A DNA stretch of 64,000 nucleotides from positions 1 through 64,000 of the forward strand of contig JAGUZQ010000098.1 in NCBI GenBank assembly GCA_020060765.1, written 5' to 3'. This stretch comes from Planctomycetota bacterium. GTDB lineage: Bacteria > Planctomycetota > SZUA-567. The position numbers and the translations under genes were made by a program. The notes beneath the pieces were generated by a model. It was not told the origin of the DNA. It was given only the letters and a program-made list of their open reading frames with translations, and ran no database searches. Shown here piece after piece: positions 42,319 through 51,253 of this stretch (position 1 is the first letter of the stretch; each line of letters opens with the position of its first letter).

Positions 42319-44641
42319 TCATTTATCTGCGGAAGACAGCAGCAGCCTGGAAAATCTGCTGGCGGAAATCGGCTCGGGTCGCGAGGCGGTGCTGCCACTG
42401 CTACAGGCGGTGCAGGAAAAATACGGTTATCTGCCTGAGACGGCGCTGCGCTGGCTGGCGGCAAACAGCGGTTTGCCGGAAACGGCGCTGTGGGAAGTAG
42501 CGACTTTCTATCCGCAGTTCCGGCACTGCCCGGCGGGAAAATACGAAATACATGTCTGCCACGGCACCGCCTGCCACGTCAAGGGCGCGCCCCGCATCAG
42601 CGACGCGATCAGGCGTTACCTGAAAATTCCAGACGGCGCCGACACCGACCCGGAAAAGATTTTCACCCTGCGGGAAGTCGCGTGCCTCGGTTGCTGCACG
42701 CTGGCTCCGGCCATGCAGATCGGCGACCTCACCTTCGGCCATCTCACGCCTGCCTCGATCGGTACGGCACTGGAGGATTTTCTCCGCTACGAAGTTGAAC
42801 GCACAAATCCGCAAATAGAACCGGAAGTATCGGATACGGACGCCGAAATCCGCATCAGCATGGTGTCCTGTTGCATCGCGCGCGGTTGCGGCGAGGTGCG
42901 GGACGCGGCGGAGGAATTTCTGCGCCAGACCGGCGTGCGCGCGAAACTGAAGGAAGTCGGCTGCGTCGGCCTCTGCTACCAGACGCCGATGCTGGAAATC
43001 ATCTCTGCCGATAAATCGTCGCATTTATATCTGCGGGTGCGTCCGGAGGATGTCGGCGAATTGCTGCTGCGGCATTTCACTCCGCCAGGTCTGCTCAGAC
43101 ACGCAACGGCGACGCTCGCGGTCAAACTCGATCATCTGCTGGGAAAAGCTCCGGCGGAGGAAAAATCCGACCGGGAGAACGCGCCCGGACAACTGCTGAT
43201 TGCGCTGGAAGATTGCGGTCGATTCGCCCCCTGCGACTTGCGGGAATATCAATCCGGCGGCGGTTTTGAAGCTTTGCGAAAAGCGCTGGATATGACTCAC
43301 GCCGAAATCATCGGCGAGATCGGAACCAGCGGCCTGCGCGGGCGCGGCGGCGGCGGTTACCCGACCGCGAAAAAATGGCGGCAGGTGCGAGAGAATTCCG
43401 GCGCGGAAAAATACCTGATCATGAACGGCGACGAAGGCGACCCCGGCGCGTTCATGGACAGGATGCTGATGGAAAGCTATCCGTTCCGCCTGATCGAAGG
43501 CATGTCGATCGCGGCGCTGGCGGTGGGCGCGCGCCGGGGAATACTTTACATCCGCGCCGAATATCCGCTGGCGGTGCGCCGGATGCGCGAGGCGTTGCGC
43601 GTGGCGGAAAACGCTCGCCTGCTGGGAGACGATATTCTCGGCTCGCAATTTTCCTTCTCGCTGGAAATCCGCCAGGGCATGGGCTCGTTTGTCTGCGGGG
43701 AGGAGACGGCGCTGATTTCCTCGCTGGAGGGAAGACGGGGCTTTCCCCGTCCGCGACCGCCCTATCCCGCCGAAAGCGGCTTCCGCAACCGACCGACGCT
43801 GGTCAACAATGTCGAGACTTTCGCGGTCATTCCGTGGATCATCCGGCACGGCGGCGAAAAATTCGCGGCTGTCGGCACCGGCTCCAGTTCCGGCACCAAA
43901 GTCTTCGCGCTGGCCGGACGGGTCAGGAATGGCGGGCTGATCGAGGTACCGATGGGAATCAGCGTGCGCGAAATCATCGAGCGTTTCGGCGGCGGCATGG
44001 AGGAAGGGCACGCGCTCAAGGCGGTGCAGATCGGCGGGCCTTCGGGTGGCTGCCTGCCCGCGAATCTCTGCGACACGCCGGTCGATTACGAGGCGCTGGC
44101 CGGAACCGGCGCAATCATGGGCTCGGGCGGACTGGTGGTACTGGACGAACGCGACTGCCTCGTCGATCTGGCGCGCTACTTCATGGCCTTTATCTGCCAG
44201 CAGTCCTGCGGTCGCTGCGTGCCCTGCCGGATCGGCACCGGGCAAATGCTGGAAATTCTGGAAAAACTCTGCGCGGGAACGGCGAGGGAAAAGGAGTTGC
44301 AGGAACTGGAAAAACTTGCCGGATACGTGAAAGACGCTTCGCTCTGCGGCCTGGGACAGACCGCGCCGAATACGGTTCTGACCACCCTGCGTTATTTCCG
44401 CGAGGAATACGAGGCGCACCTGCGGGGAAACTGTCCTGCCGGCAGATGCGGGCAACTGGCGCGCTATTTCATCACCGACAACTGCATCGGCTGCACCCGC
44501 TGCGCGCAGATTTGCCCGGTCGAGGCGATTGCCTTTACGCCCTATGAACGCCACGTCATCGATCAGGAGAAATGCGTCAGATGCGGCCTCTGCGCCTACG
44601 CCTGTCAAGCCATTACCCTGGAGCAGATATGCCGGGACTGA
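42308..44641 (+). CDS. Fused NuoE-NuoF type NAD(P)H diaphorase with extra Fe-S domains
   Basis: The ATG at 42308 gives 777 residues. Residues 1-160 are NuoE-like, with a 2Fe-2S set C84, C89, C126, C130. Residues about 175-270 form a second thioredoxin-like 2Fe-2S domain (V-S-C-C-I-A-R-G-C, V-G-C-V-G-L-C). Then comes NuoF: FMN loop G-L-R-G-R-G-G-G-G-Y-P-T, NADH loop N-G-D-E-G-D-P-G-A-F-M-D-R, an SLBB region and the 4Fe-4S motif S-C-G-R-C-V-P-C-R-I-G. Two ferredoxin clusters (C-I-G-C-T-R-C-A-Q-I-C-P; C-V-R-C-G-L-C-A-Y-A-C) end it. The layout is that of HydB/HndC/HoxF-type subunits of bifurcating hydrogenases and formate dehydrogenases, but no such catalytic gene is here. Confidence 0.9.
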   Translation: MTDNHLSAEDSSSLENLLAEIGSGREAVLPLLQAVQEKYGYLPETALRWLAANSGLPETALWEVATFYPQFRHCPAGKYEIHVCHGTACHVKGAPRISDAIRRYLKIPDGADTDPEKIFTLREVACLGCCTLAPAMQIGDLTFGHLTPASIGTALEDFLRYEVERTNPQIEPEVSDTDAEIRISMVSCCIARGCGEVRDAAEEFLRQTGVRAKLKEVGCVGLCYQTPMLEIISADKSSHLYLRVRPEDVGELLLRHFTPPGLLRHATATLAVKLDHLLGKAPAEEKSDRENAPGQLLIALEDCGRFAPCDLREYQSGGGFEALRKALDMTHAEIIGEIGTSGLRGRGGGGYPTAKKWRQVRENSGAEKYLIMNGDEGDPGAFMDRMLMESYPFRLIEGMSIAALAVGARRGILYIRAEYPLAVRRMREALRVAENARLLGDDILGSQFSFSLEIRQGMGSFVCGEETALISSLEGRRGFPRPRPPYPAESGFRNRPTLVNNVETFAVIPWIIRHGGEKFAAVGTGSSSGTKVFALAGRVRNGGLIEVPMGISVREIIERFGGGMEEGHALKAVQIGGPSGGCLPANLCDTPVDYEALAGTGAIMGSGGLVVLDERDCLVDLARYFMAFICQQSCGRCVPCRIGTGQMLEILEKLCAGTAREKELQELEKLAGYVKDASLCGLGQTAPNTVLTTLRYFREEYEAHLRGNCPAGRCGQLARYFITDNCIGCTRCAQICPVEAIAFTPYERHVIDQEKCVRCGLCAYACQAITLEQICRD

Positions 44642-46017
44642 TTATCGACGGAAAACCGGTTGACGTGCCGACAGGCGCGACCGTGCTGGAGGCGGCGCGG
44701 AAACTGGGAATCGACATCCCCACGCTCTGCTTCGCGCCAGGCTTTGAAGCGGGGGCGGGATGCATGGTCTGCGCGGTCAGGATCGACGGGAAACTCCGCC
44801 CCTCCTGCGCGACTGTCGCGCGCGAAGGCATGGTAGTGGAAAGCGAAACCGCCGACATCATGTCTGCCCGCAGACAGGCGGCGGAACTGATTTTGCGCCA
44901 CCACGCAGGCGATTGCGAAGCGCCCTGCCAGACCGTGTTCCCGACCGGGCTGCATATTCCGGCAATGCTGCGCCTGGTTGCGGCAGGAAAATTCGACTCA
45001 GCCCTGGAACTTGTCCTGCGGGAGACGCCGCTGTTGTCACTGGTCGCGGAGGTGGAGGATGCTCCTTACGAACGCGCCTGCCGACGCGCACAGCACGATG
45101 GGGCGGTGAATATCGGCGGCATTGTCAAACATCTGTCGGCACGGGAAAATCAACAGGGAACCCCATCCGCGCCTGCTTGCAGGGAGAAGATTAACCGAAA
45201 GGCGCTGTTAAACAGTCCCGGCGCAACCGGGCTGGCGGCGGCTTATTTTCTGCTGCGCGAGGGAGTATCTTGCGCCGTCTGCGGGAAAATTCAGGAACTG
45301 CCTTTCCCCGGCGACATGGCGCGAGAAATCAGGCGACTGGAACAGATGGGACTGGAAACAACCGTCGGCTCCGCGCCCGAGCCGGACGTGATTATCTCTC
45401 CGCCGGAATCTAATCCCGCGCAACCGGACAACGTGTTTATCTGTCGGGAAGAACCGAATCTTTTTGCCTGCCTGCGAGCCGGACGGAAACTCGCGGGCGA
45501 GGTCTTGCGCTATTTAAAGATTGATGCAGGAACCTTTTCCCGTCGGCGGTCGGTGCATCTGGGCAGCATTTCTCCGGAGGAGATGGCTGTCTTTCTCAAA
45601 AACGCCAGTGCGGAAGCACGAACGGAGTTTTCCGGAAAAACAGCGGCGGCGGAAATTTCCCGCGAGGCGAAGCGGTGTCTGCATTGCGACTGCCGGGCGG
45701 CGGCAGACTGCCGCCTGCGGGAAGTGGCGGAAAAACTGGGCGCGTCATTCTCCCGGCACGGCGACAGGCCGTTTGCGTTTGCGGTGCGCGACCATAATCC
45801 GCGAATTATTTACGAGCCGGGCAAATGTATCGCCTGCGGGCTGTGCGAAAAATTAAGCGAAAAAAATGGGGTGACTGCCGGTCTGTGCCTGGTCGGTCGC
45901 GGCTTGGGAATCAAGGCCGGGATGCCGCTGGATGACTGGAGCAGGCTGGCGCAATTGGCACAAGCGGAGGAATACGCGCGCGTCTGCCCCGCCGGCGCGC
46001 TGGCCTTGCGCGATTGA
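44629..46017 (+). CDS. NuoG-like 2Fe-2S ferredoxin with eroded GltD-like domain
   Basis: The ATG at 44629 overlaps the diaphorase gene by 13 nt; 462 residues. The N-terminus is a plant-type 2Fe-2S domain (L-C-F-A-P, C-M-V-C, S-C-A-T) followed by the H-H-A-G-D-C-E-A-P-C motif that binds a 4Fe-4S cluster in NuoG/HydA. Residues about 190-360 look like a shrunken GltD/FAD domain: the dinucleotide loop expected as G-x-G-P-A-G-L reads N-S-P-G-A-T-G-L. The C-terminus has K-R-C-L-H-C-D-C, C-I-A-C-G-L-C and C-P-A-G-A-L, suiting one or two more clusters. It should take electrons from the diaphorase. It ends 3 bp from a convergent kinase gene. Confidence 0.82.
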   Translation: MPGLIIDGKPVDVPTGATVLEAARKLGIDIPTLCFAPGFEAGAGCMVCAVRIDGKLRPSCATVAREGMVVESETADIMSARRQAAELILRHHAGDCEAPCQTVFPTGLHIPAMLRLVAAGKFDSALELVLRETPLLSLVAEVEDAPYERACRRAQHDGAVNIGGIVKHLSARENQQGTPSAPACREKINRKALLNSPGATGLAAAYFLLREGVSCAVCGKIQELPFPGDMAREIRRLEQMGLETTVGSAPEPDVIISPPESNPAQPDNVFICREEPNLFACLRAGRKLAGEVLRYLKIDAGTFSRRRSVHLGSISPEEMAVFLKNASAEARTEFSGKTAAAEISREAKRCLHCDCRAAADCRLREVAEKLGASFSRHGDRPFAFAVRDHNPRIIYEPGKCIACGLCEKLSEKNGVTAGLCLVGRGLGIKAGMPLDDWSRLAQLAQAEEYARVCPAGALALRD

Positions 46018-46020
46018 ACA

Positions 46021-47550
46021 TTACTTGCGCGACAGGATTTGAGCCACTTTGCGGGAGAGTTCGAAAATATCGTAGGGCTTGCGGATAAAGCCGTCAGCAC
46101 CGGCGGCCAGCGCCTTCTCCACCATTCCCCCGCGGCTGTAGCCGGAAGTCAGCAGAACCTTTATTCCCGGCTTGATCTGCTTCATCTCGCGGAAAAGCTC
46201 CTCCCCGCTCATCACCGGCATCATCATGTCGAGCACGACGATGTCGAAGCCGTCCGTCTTTTTTGCGAAGATTTTCAGCGCCTCCCTGCCGGTCTGGCAG
46301 CAGGTGACCTGGTAACCCGCGCACTGCAGCGACTCTTCCGCCATTTCCAGGATACTCTGCTCGTCATCCACGACCAGAATATTACCGCTGCCTTCAATCA
46401 CCTTTTCCGCTTTTTTCGGCAGGAAGCGCGTGCTGTCATTTTTCACCAGGGGCAGGCTGACGGTGAACTTGGTTCCCACTCCCGGCGCGCTTTCCACCCC
46501 GATGTTGCCCTTGTGGCGCTTCACCGTGGTGTAAGCGATAGACAAACCCAGCCCCGTCCCTTTTTCCGGCCCCTTGGTAGTGAAGAACGGCTTGAAAATC
46601 TCGCCGATGATGTGGTCGGGAATCCCCTTGCCGGTATCGGATATCTCGATGCAGACATGCTTGCACGTCTCGCCATCGATTTCGTGGGGAAGATTTTCAA
46701 CCATGGTCCGGAACGAAAGCGTTCCTCCTTCCGGCATGGCGTCGCAGGCGTTGATGGCGATATTGAAAAAGATATTTTCCAACTGGCTGCGGTCTCCCGC
46801 CACCTGGCACCTTTCCGCGCCGAACCGCGGGCGGATTTCAATGCGCTTGTCGATGCCGTGCTCCAGCAAGGCGATGACGTTGCCCAGACAGCGGTGAATA
46901 TCGACTGTCTCGTGCCGTTCGAGGTTGCTGCGGGAGAAGTTGAGCAACTGCTTGGCGAGGTCGGCTGCCTGGCGGGAAGCGGAGATGATCTTGTCCAGCG
47001 AATGCAGCAGGCTTTCATCGCCCTCGGTTTTCTTTTTCAGCAGGCTGGCGTGGCCGAGAATCACGCCCAATCGATTATTGAAGTCATGCGCCACGCCGGC
47101 GGCGATCTGCCCCAGCGCTTCCATTTTCCGCACCTGGATGGAATTCGTGTCCGGGAGTTCACGCGACTCTTTTTCGAGCAGGCGCGCCACCCCCAGGAAA
47201 GAGGAGTTGCCTTCTCCGGGAATATTGGACAGACTGATCTCCACCGGGAGGGCGGATTTATCCTTGCCTTTGGCGACGCGCTTGATCCTGACGCTGCCGT
47301 TTTTCTTGAGGCAGCGGAAAAACGCCTTGAGCTTGCGGGGGGAGAGGTCGAGTTGCAGATCGGCCAGATTGAGCGTCACCAGTTCGTCCAGCCCGTAACC
47401 GGTAAATTCTTCCAGCCGCCGGTTGGTGTCGACGATGTTACCGTTCTGATCGCAGACAAAAAAGGCGTCGGTCGCGTTCTGGGCGAAAGCGGAAACTTTC
47501 AGAAACCTGCTTTCAGAGGCGGCCTGTTGGGAAGAATGTGGATTTACCAT
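46021..47550 (-). CDS. Hybrid PAS sensor histidine kinase with C-terminal receiver
   Basis: I place the start at the ATG at 47550 (AAAGG upstream; 509 residues); the frame is open 36 codons further without a site. A PAS domain (about 16-135; D-A-F-F-V-C-D-Q-N-G-N-I-V-D-T-N-R-R) precedes a HisKA dimerisation helix with the phospho-accepting His in G-V-A-H-D-F-N-N. An HATPase_c domain follows (N-I-A-I-N-A-C-D-A-M, D-T-G-K-G-I-P, G-T-G-L-G-L-S-I-A), then a receiver (D-I-V-V-L-D-M-M-M-P, I-R-K-P-Y). No membrane helix is seen, so it senses a cytoplasmic signal. It faces the electron-transfer block, whose redox state it might monitor; that is only inference. Confidence 0.88.
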   Translation of the reverse strand: MVNPHSSQQAASESRFLKVSAFAQNATDAFFVCDQNGNIVDTNRRLEEFTGYGLDELVTLNLADLQLDLSPRKLKAFFRCLKKNGSVRIKRVAKGKDKSALPVEISLSNIPGEGNSSFLGVARLLEKESRELPDTNSIQVRKMEALGQIAAGVAHDFNNRLGVILGHASLLKKKTEGDESLLHSLDKIISASRQAADLAKQLLNFSRSNLERHETVDIHRCLGNVIALLEHGIDKRIEIRPRFGAERCQVAGDRSQLENIFFNIAINACDAMPEGGTLSFRTMVENLPHEIDGETCKHVCIEISDTGKGIPDHIIGEIFKPFFTTKGPEKGTGLGLSIAYTTVKRHKGNIGVESAPGVGTKFTVSLPLVKNDSTRFLPKKAEKVIEGSGNILVVDDEQSILEMAEESLQCAGYQVTCCQTGREALKIFAKKTDGFDIVVLDMMMPVMSGEELFREMKQIKPGIKVLLTSGYSRGGMVEKALAAGADGFIRKPYDIFELSRKVAQILSRK

Positions 47551-47851
47551 GTGCCAGAACCTTTGCAACAAGATAAATAACCAGTCCGCGAAGCGTGGAT
47601 CACGCTTGGTCATATTAATCTGGATATCTGGAATTATTACTGCCACATAAGCATACACTATATCGACAGGGTAAGCAAGTAATATAAATTAAAAGTAGAT
47701 AAATTGATACAAATAAAGTCGCAAGGATTTGCGGGCATGTAACCCAAGGGGTGTATTCTCTTTTACCACAAACACTTATGTTTTATTAATATTAGAGCGT
47801 GGCGCTGACATTAACGCCTGCGCCACGCGAGAAAAAATTAAACTCTCGACT

Positions 47852-47880
47852 CGTCATTCCTGCGGAGGCAGGAATCCAGG
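47852..47880 (+). repeat. 29-bp palindromic repeat, copy 4
   Basis: Variant cgtcattcctgcggaggc followed by aggaatccagg. Confidence 0.8.
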
Positions 47881-47910
47881 CGGCTTTGCGTGCGATTTCC
47901 CACGGTACTC

Positions 47911-47930
47911 TTGCCTCCGCAGGAACGACA
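47911..47930 (-). repeat. Palindromic repeat, copy 5 (partial, inverted)
   Basis: ttgcctccgcaggaacgaca is complementary to the centre of copy 4, forming a facing pair. Confidence 0.7.
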
Positions 47931-47971
47931 AACAATAGATATCTGTTAGCTGAACATAACTTCTCTCAGTT

Positions 47972-48244
47972 TCATGGCGCTTTCATGGCGACGAACGCGC
48001 CCCGTGCCTCGCCGTCCAGGGGGATGCCACGCTTTTTACACCAAGCCACCAATTCGGGAACGTCTACCTCGACCTTCACCATGCGCAGTCCCTGTTCCGC
48101 GAACATGGCTTCGTGTTTTATCCAGTTCTGCACCCACTCGAAGTAGGTGTCTTCCAGTTCGTCGCGGTCAACGCTGGCCTCCAACAGGTCGTCCCATTGT
48201 TTCGCCTTATACCACGCGACCCGGAGTATCTGTTCTTTCATCAT
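47972..48244 (-). CDS. Small conserved-looking protein, function unknown
   Basis: A 90-residue soluble protein starting M-M-K-E-Q-I-L-R-V-A-W-Y-K-A-K-Q-W-D. AAAAGGTTGAACCC precedes the ATG. It is acidic and helical in the first 60 residues (L-L-E-A-S-V-D-R-D-E-L-E-D-T-Y-F-E-W), then V-K-V-E-V-D-V-P-E-L and W-C-K-K-R-G-I-P-L-D-G. Codon use matches the GC-rich chromosome. I recognise no family. It lies alone between the kinase and the DUF3800 gene. Confidence 0.65.
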   Translation of the reverse strand: MMKEQILRVAWYKAKQWDDLLEASVDRDELEDTYFEWVQNWIKHEAMFAEQGLRMVKVEVDVPELVAWCKKRGIPLDGEARGAFVAMKAP

Positions 48245-48349
48245 GGGTTCAACCTTTTCATGGTTATTTCAGCCATTGCGAAAGCCCACGGGAGACGCAT
48301 TCCTTTTCCACACCCTGTGCGAACAACGCCTAATTTGCGGCCAAAATTG

Positions 48350-49579
48350 TTATTCCTCTTCAACTTCGTAGTTGTTTTTCAATAGTATATCGTCTCGTGA
48401 TGCCGTGAAAGAATCTGTGATGCGTTTAATGGTTGCGAATTCTTCACGATCTAAGAAGTCATAATTATTGCACCTTTTTCTTACAACTTCTCTGGCTATT
48501 TGCAATCTCATAAGTCGAGGTTCAATTTGTGAAGCATTACGGCGAACATAGTTGTGTATGTCAGCAAGAGAAGAGGCAACCTTAATTCCGTTATCAGTAC
48601 CGGTTATAATGATCCCATTGTCTCTAAGAATGGCAGTAATATTATGCCCAATATACCTCTTCACCTTTGTGTTTTCGTTGGGGGTAATGCAAAAACCTTC
48701 TTTCCTGAGTTTCTCTGCCAAAACTGAGGTATCCATATATTCTTGGTTGCCTGAATACTGCTCTCTTGAAAGAAGAATTCTTAATGCGGCTGCTGGCATT
48801 AAGAATTCTTCTTTTGTTCCACCATCATACTGATTTACAAAAGAAAAAGCAGTTTCCGTTAAGATATAATTCAAGTATTCATCAATTTCCACAGTGTTTT
48901 CAGGAGAGCTTCGATCACTTTTTGTAAACCTTAGCGGCCAAACTGAAAGATAAGATTTATGTGGAGCAAGGAGTTCTTGATACCTACTTGAATACTCACT
49001 CTTTCGCTTTTCGTCATAAATATACGCAAGCATTCCGGCTACCAGGTCTGCCATTTGTACGAATATTTCATTCTTTGAATCTATAAAATTATGTTCAAAG
49101 CTGTTAAAGAGATTAGAACAGAGGTTGTGCTTTTTAAGGTAATCATTAAAGCTATCTCTGAATTCGCGCCTGCCATAGTTGTCCTTTACAACAAAAATAT
49201 GGTTATATTCAGTGCTAAGTTGGCTATATAATATTCTGCTTATCCTTTTATACGCAGAACCTTTCCATCTCATGCCAGAATTGGGGTCTAAATTACTTTT
49301 ATTTGTAATGAGAGCATAATACTTGAATTCAATCTCGGTTAGCTTTTCTAAAACGCGGGCTCGCCTGACATTGTCTGTGCCAATATTAACGCTTTTCATA
49401 ACTCCATTAACATTGAATTCATTATTCTTAATCGATTCTAATTTTCTTCTTGAATCATCGATTTTATTTTCTGGTATCACAACGGCAACACAAATATAGA
49501 GATGACTGTTGTCTTTGGGTGATAAAGTCGTAGTGCCAAATTCATCTATAAATGCGTATACGCGTTCTGATATATCCAT
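48350..49579 (-). CDS. DUF3800 domain protein, AT-rich, probably acquired
   Basis: 409 residues, GAGGAAAAA before the ATG. Residues about 5-215 match DUF3800: Y-A-F-I-D-E-F-G-T at the start (the D-E-x-G motif), V-V-K-D-N-Y-G in the middle and V-Q-M-A-D-L-V-A-G at the end. The acidic residues recall an RNase H-like fold, and the family is often found near phages and defence genes. Residues about 235-400 form a second, mostly helical unrecognised domain. Base composition is much lower in GC than both neighbours. It sits just outside the prophage repressor and is a possible defence or exclusion gene. Confidence 0.72.
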   Translation of the reverse strand: MDISERVYAFIDEFGTTTLSPKDNSHLYICVAVVIPENKIDDSRRKLESIKNNEFNVNGVMKSVNIGTDNVRRARVLEKLTEIEFKYYALITNKSNLDPNSGMRWKGSAYKRISRILYSQLSTEYNHIFVVKDNYGRREFRDSFNDYLKKHNLCSNLFNSFEHNFIDSKNEIFVQMADLVAGMLAYIYDEKRKSEYSSRYQELLAPHKSYLSVWPLRFTKSDRSSPENTVEIDEYLNYILTETAFSFVNQYDGGTKEEFLMPAAALRILLSREQYSGNQEYMDTSVLAEKLRKEGFCITPNENTKVKRYIGHNITAILRDNGIIITGTDNGIKVASSLADIHNYVRRNASQIEPRLMRLQIAREVVRKRCNNYDFLDREEFATIKRITDSFTASRDDILLKNNYEVEEE

Positions 49580-49671
49580 TTTTTCCTCAGAAAACCGGAG
49601 AAAAAGAGAGACGCCATGCTAATCTTCTCTTACCCCAACGACTGCCCCGTCAACCGAACAACCACCCCCCC

Positions 49672-50397
49672 TCACCCGATCCGCGCATGCACCGTCTGCA
49701 CCAGGCCGATGATGCGGTCGCCGTCGTCGAGGTGGATGGCGCGGTTTTCGTGGGTCGGGTTGTCGGGCACGCCCACGAAGCCGCCGCGCGCCGTGCGCTG
49801 CAACCGCTTCAGGGTCACGCCGCCTTCGCGCAGGCTGATAGCCACCGCCTTGCCCACGAGGCGTTCAGGCTCGTTTTCCGCGCGGTCGATAGTGACGATC
49901 GCCCCGGCGGGAATGGTCGGCTCCATGCTGTTGCCGCTGGAGTGGACGCGCACGTAATCGGTCTCGCGCGGATGGGGACACCAGGCGCGGTGGATAATGG
50001 CCGGGCCCTCGATCTCGGTGTCGCGCACCTCGCGCGGAACACCGGCGGCAACTTCGTCAGAGTAGAGCGGCAGGATGTAAAACTCGGCGAGCTGCCGGTC
50101 GTCGACCTCGGCGGAAGTGAGGCTGATAGCCTTGATCGCCATGTCGCGCACATTTTCGGTGGCGTTGGGGCCGCCGCGCATTTCGCCTTCCCCGAACAAC
50201 AGCCAGTAGGGATTGGCGCCCATGCGCACCATGTTGGCGACAACGTGATGCGGCACACGGGTGCCGTTTTCGTAGCCGCTCAAACGCTGCTGGTCGATGT
50301 CCAAAGCCGCGGCGAAAGCCTGCTGGGTGCTGCAACCGGCGCAGCTTTTGCGGAAAATCTTCACCCGTTCCGCAATCGTGGGAGCATCTTCAGCCAT
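49672..50397 (-). CDS. S24-type phage repressor (LexA/CI-like)
   Basis: The ATG at 50397 follows AAGGAGAAAAAA; 241 residues. The N-terminal Xre-like helix-turn-helix (about 24-55) has S-T-Q-Q-A-F-A-A-A-L-D and Q-R-L-S-G-Y-E-N-G-T-R. The C-terminal S24 peptidase domain has Ser157 in G-N-S-M-E-P-T-I and Lys197 in V-T-L-K-R-L. An Ala118-Gly119 pair in the linker is a possible self-cleavage site. Such proteins keep a prophage silent and are inactivated after RecA activation. It is divergent from the head genes, with a 431-bp control region between. Confidence 0.88.
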   Translation of the reverse strand: MAEDAPTIAERVKIFRKSCAGCSTQQAFAAALDIDQQRLSGYENGTRVPHHVVANMVRMGANPYWLLFGEGEMRGGPNATENVRDMAIKAISLTSAEVDDRQLAEFYILPLYSDEVAAGVPREVRDTEIEGPAIIHRAWCPHPRETDYVRVHSSGNSMEPTIPAGAIVTIDRAENEPERLVGKAVAISLREGGVTLKRLQRTARGGFVGVPDNPTHENRAIHLDDGDRIIGLVQTVHARIG

Positions 50398-50828
50398 TTT
50401 TTTCTCCTTACAAGTATATGAAAATAAAAGCAATACAATTAAACATGAAAAAATGCGGAAAAACTCATTGACATTTAAGCAGGTAAGCCCCTAATTAGCG
50501 TTATCGGGTTTAACAAAAACAATTGATAACGTGTTTGAGAAATCAAAAGACTGGATTCTGATTTAACTCTTGCTGCTTCACACTTTAGCTGTAATACTGA
50601 ATCATGAAAGCGGTAAAATCAAACACAGTTCCAAGCTCCTTGGCCTCCATCGCCAGTCTTTCAGGGAGACAGGCAGTTGCTGAAAAATCTTCCGTACCGG
50701 CTTAACTCTAAAACGTGATTTAGTGTACTGCAAAAACTAAAATCACTCGCGCCGCCTGTACCTGAATTCATGAAAGCATATAAAACAATATTAAGATAAT
50801 CATAAAATAATATTCAGGAGGATTAGTC
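50398..50828. promoter_or_regulatory. Prophage control region (431 bp)
   Basis: AT-rich DNA between the repressor and the first head-module gene. It contains CGTTATC (50499-50505) facing GATAACG (50525-50531), and AATATTA (50787-50793) facing TAATATT (50808-50814) just before AGGAGG. Both are candidate operators. A 33-codon frame at 50604-50705 has no ribosome site and is not called. Confidence 0.5.
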
Positions 50829-51158
50829 ATGTCAAGAGAAAATAACACGAAAATACGGAAGATGCAAAAATTTGCGCCACGTCGCGGCTGGCCGGTAGTG
50901 GCAACCGGAACGGCGGAGCGGCCAAATTTTCCCGCCTATGCCAGGTGGCGTAAGTTGCTGAGTTTGCCGGAGGAGTCAGAGGATTTTTCCGACCGAGACG
51001 CTTTTGACGTAGCCGGCCATGTTATCGCCAACGCGCCGCGCGAGGAATTGCCGCCGCTGGTGGTCAAGGCTTTGCAGCTTGGCACAGACAGCGTGAACGA
51101 ACGCGAAGTCGCGGACTTCATAGACTTGCAGGAATACTCCCGTGAGTTGGCGGGATGA
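50829..51158 (+). CDS. Small phage-type protein, unknown function
   Basis: 109 residues after a strong CAGGAGGATTAGTC. A basic N-terminus (K-I-R-K-M-Q-K-F-A-P-R-R) is followed by an acidic helical part (L-P-E-E-S-E-D-F-S-D-R-D-A-F, E-V-A-D-F-I-D-L-Q-E-Y). It is the first gene of the rightward prophage unit. Position suggests packaging or regulation, but no family is recognised. Confidence 0.65.
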   Translation: MSRENNTKIRKMQKFAPRRGWPVVATGTAERPNFPAYARWRKLLSLPEESEDFSDRDAFDVAGHVIANAPREELPPLVVKALQLGTDSVNEREVADFIDLQEYSRELAG

Positions 51159-51162
51159 ATTC

Positions 51163-51237
51163 AGGCTGACGGGTTGTCTGAATCTGACGCGAATCATTAA
51201 CCCATTAACCTATCAACCCGTTACCCCCGTCAACCCA
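51163..51237. repeat. Tandem octamer repeat (locus 3)
   Basis: A short G-rich half (aggctgac, gggttgtc) is followed by C-rich units cattaacc, cattaacc, tatcaacc, cgttaccc and, after one extra C, cgtcaacc. It ends about 5 bp before the AAAGG ribosome site of the next gene. Confidence 0.7.
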
Positions 51238-51253
51238 ACAAAGGAAAAACCAA

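Larger units (their letters stand above)
47551..47971. other. Intergenic region (421 bp)
   Basis: No gene seen. The left part (about 47640-47790) is AT-rich and may hold the kinase promoter. The right part holds a facing pair of palindromic repeats (47852-47880 and 47911-47930). Confidence 0.5.

Noticed and set aside
50604-50705. 33-codon frame in the prophage control region
   Set aside because: No ribosome-binding site and no recognisable motif; the region is better read as regulatory.
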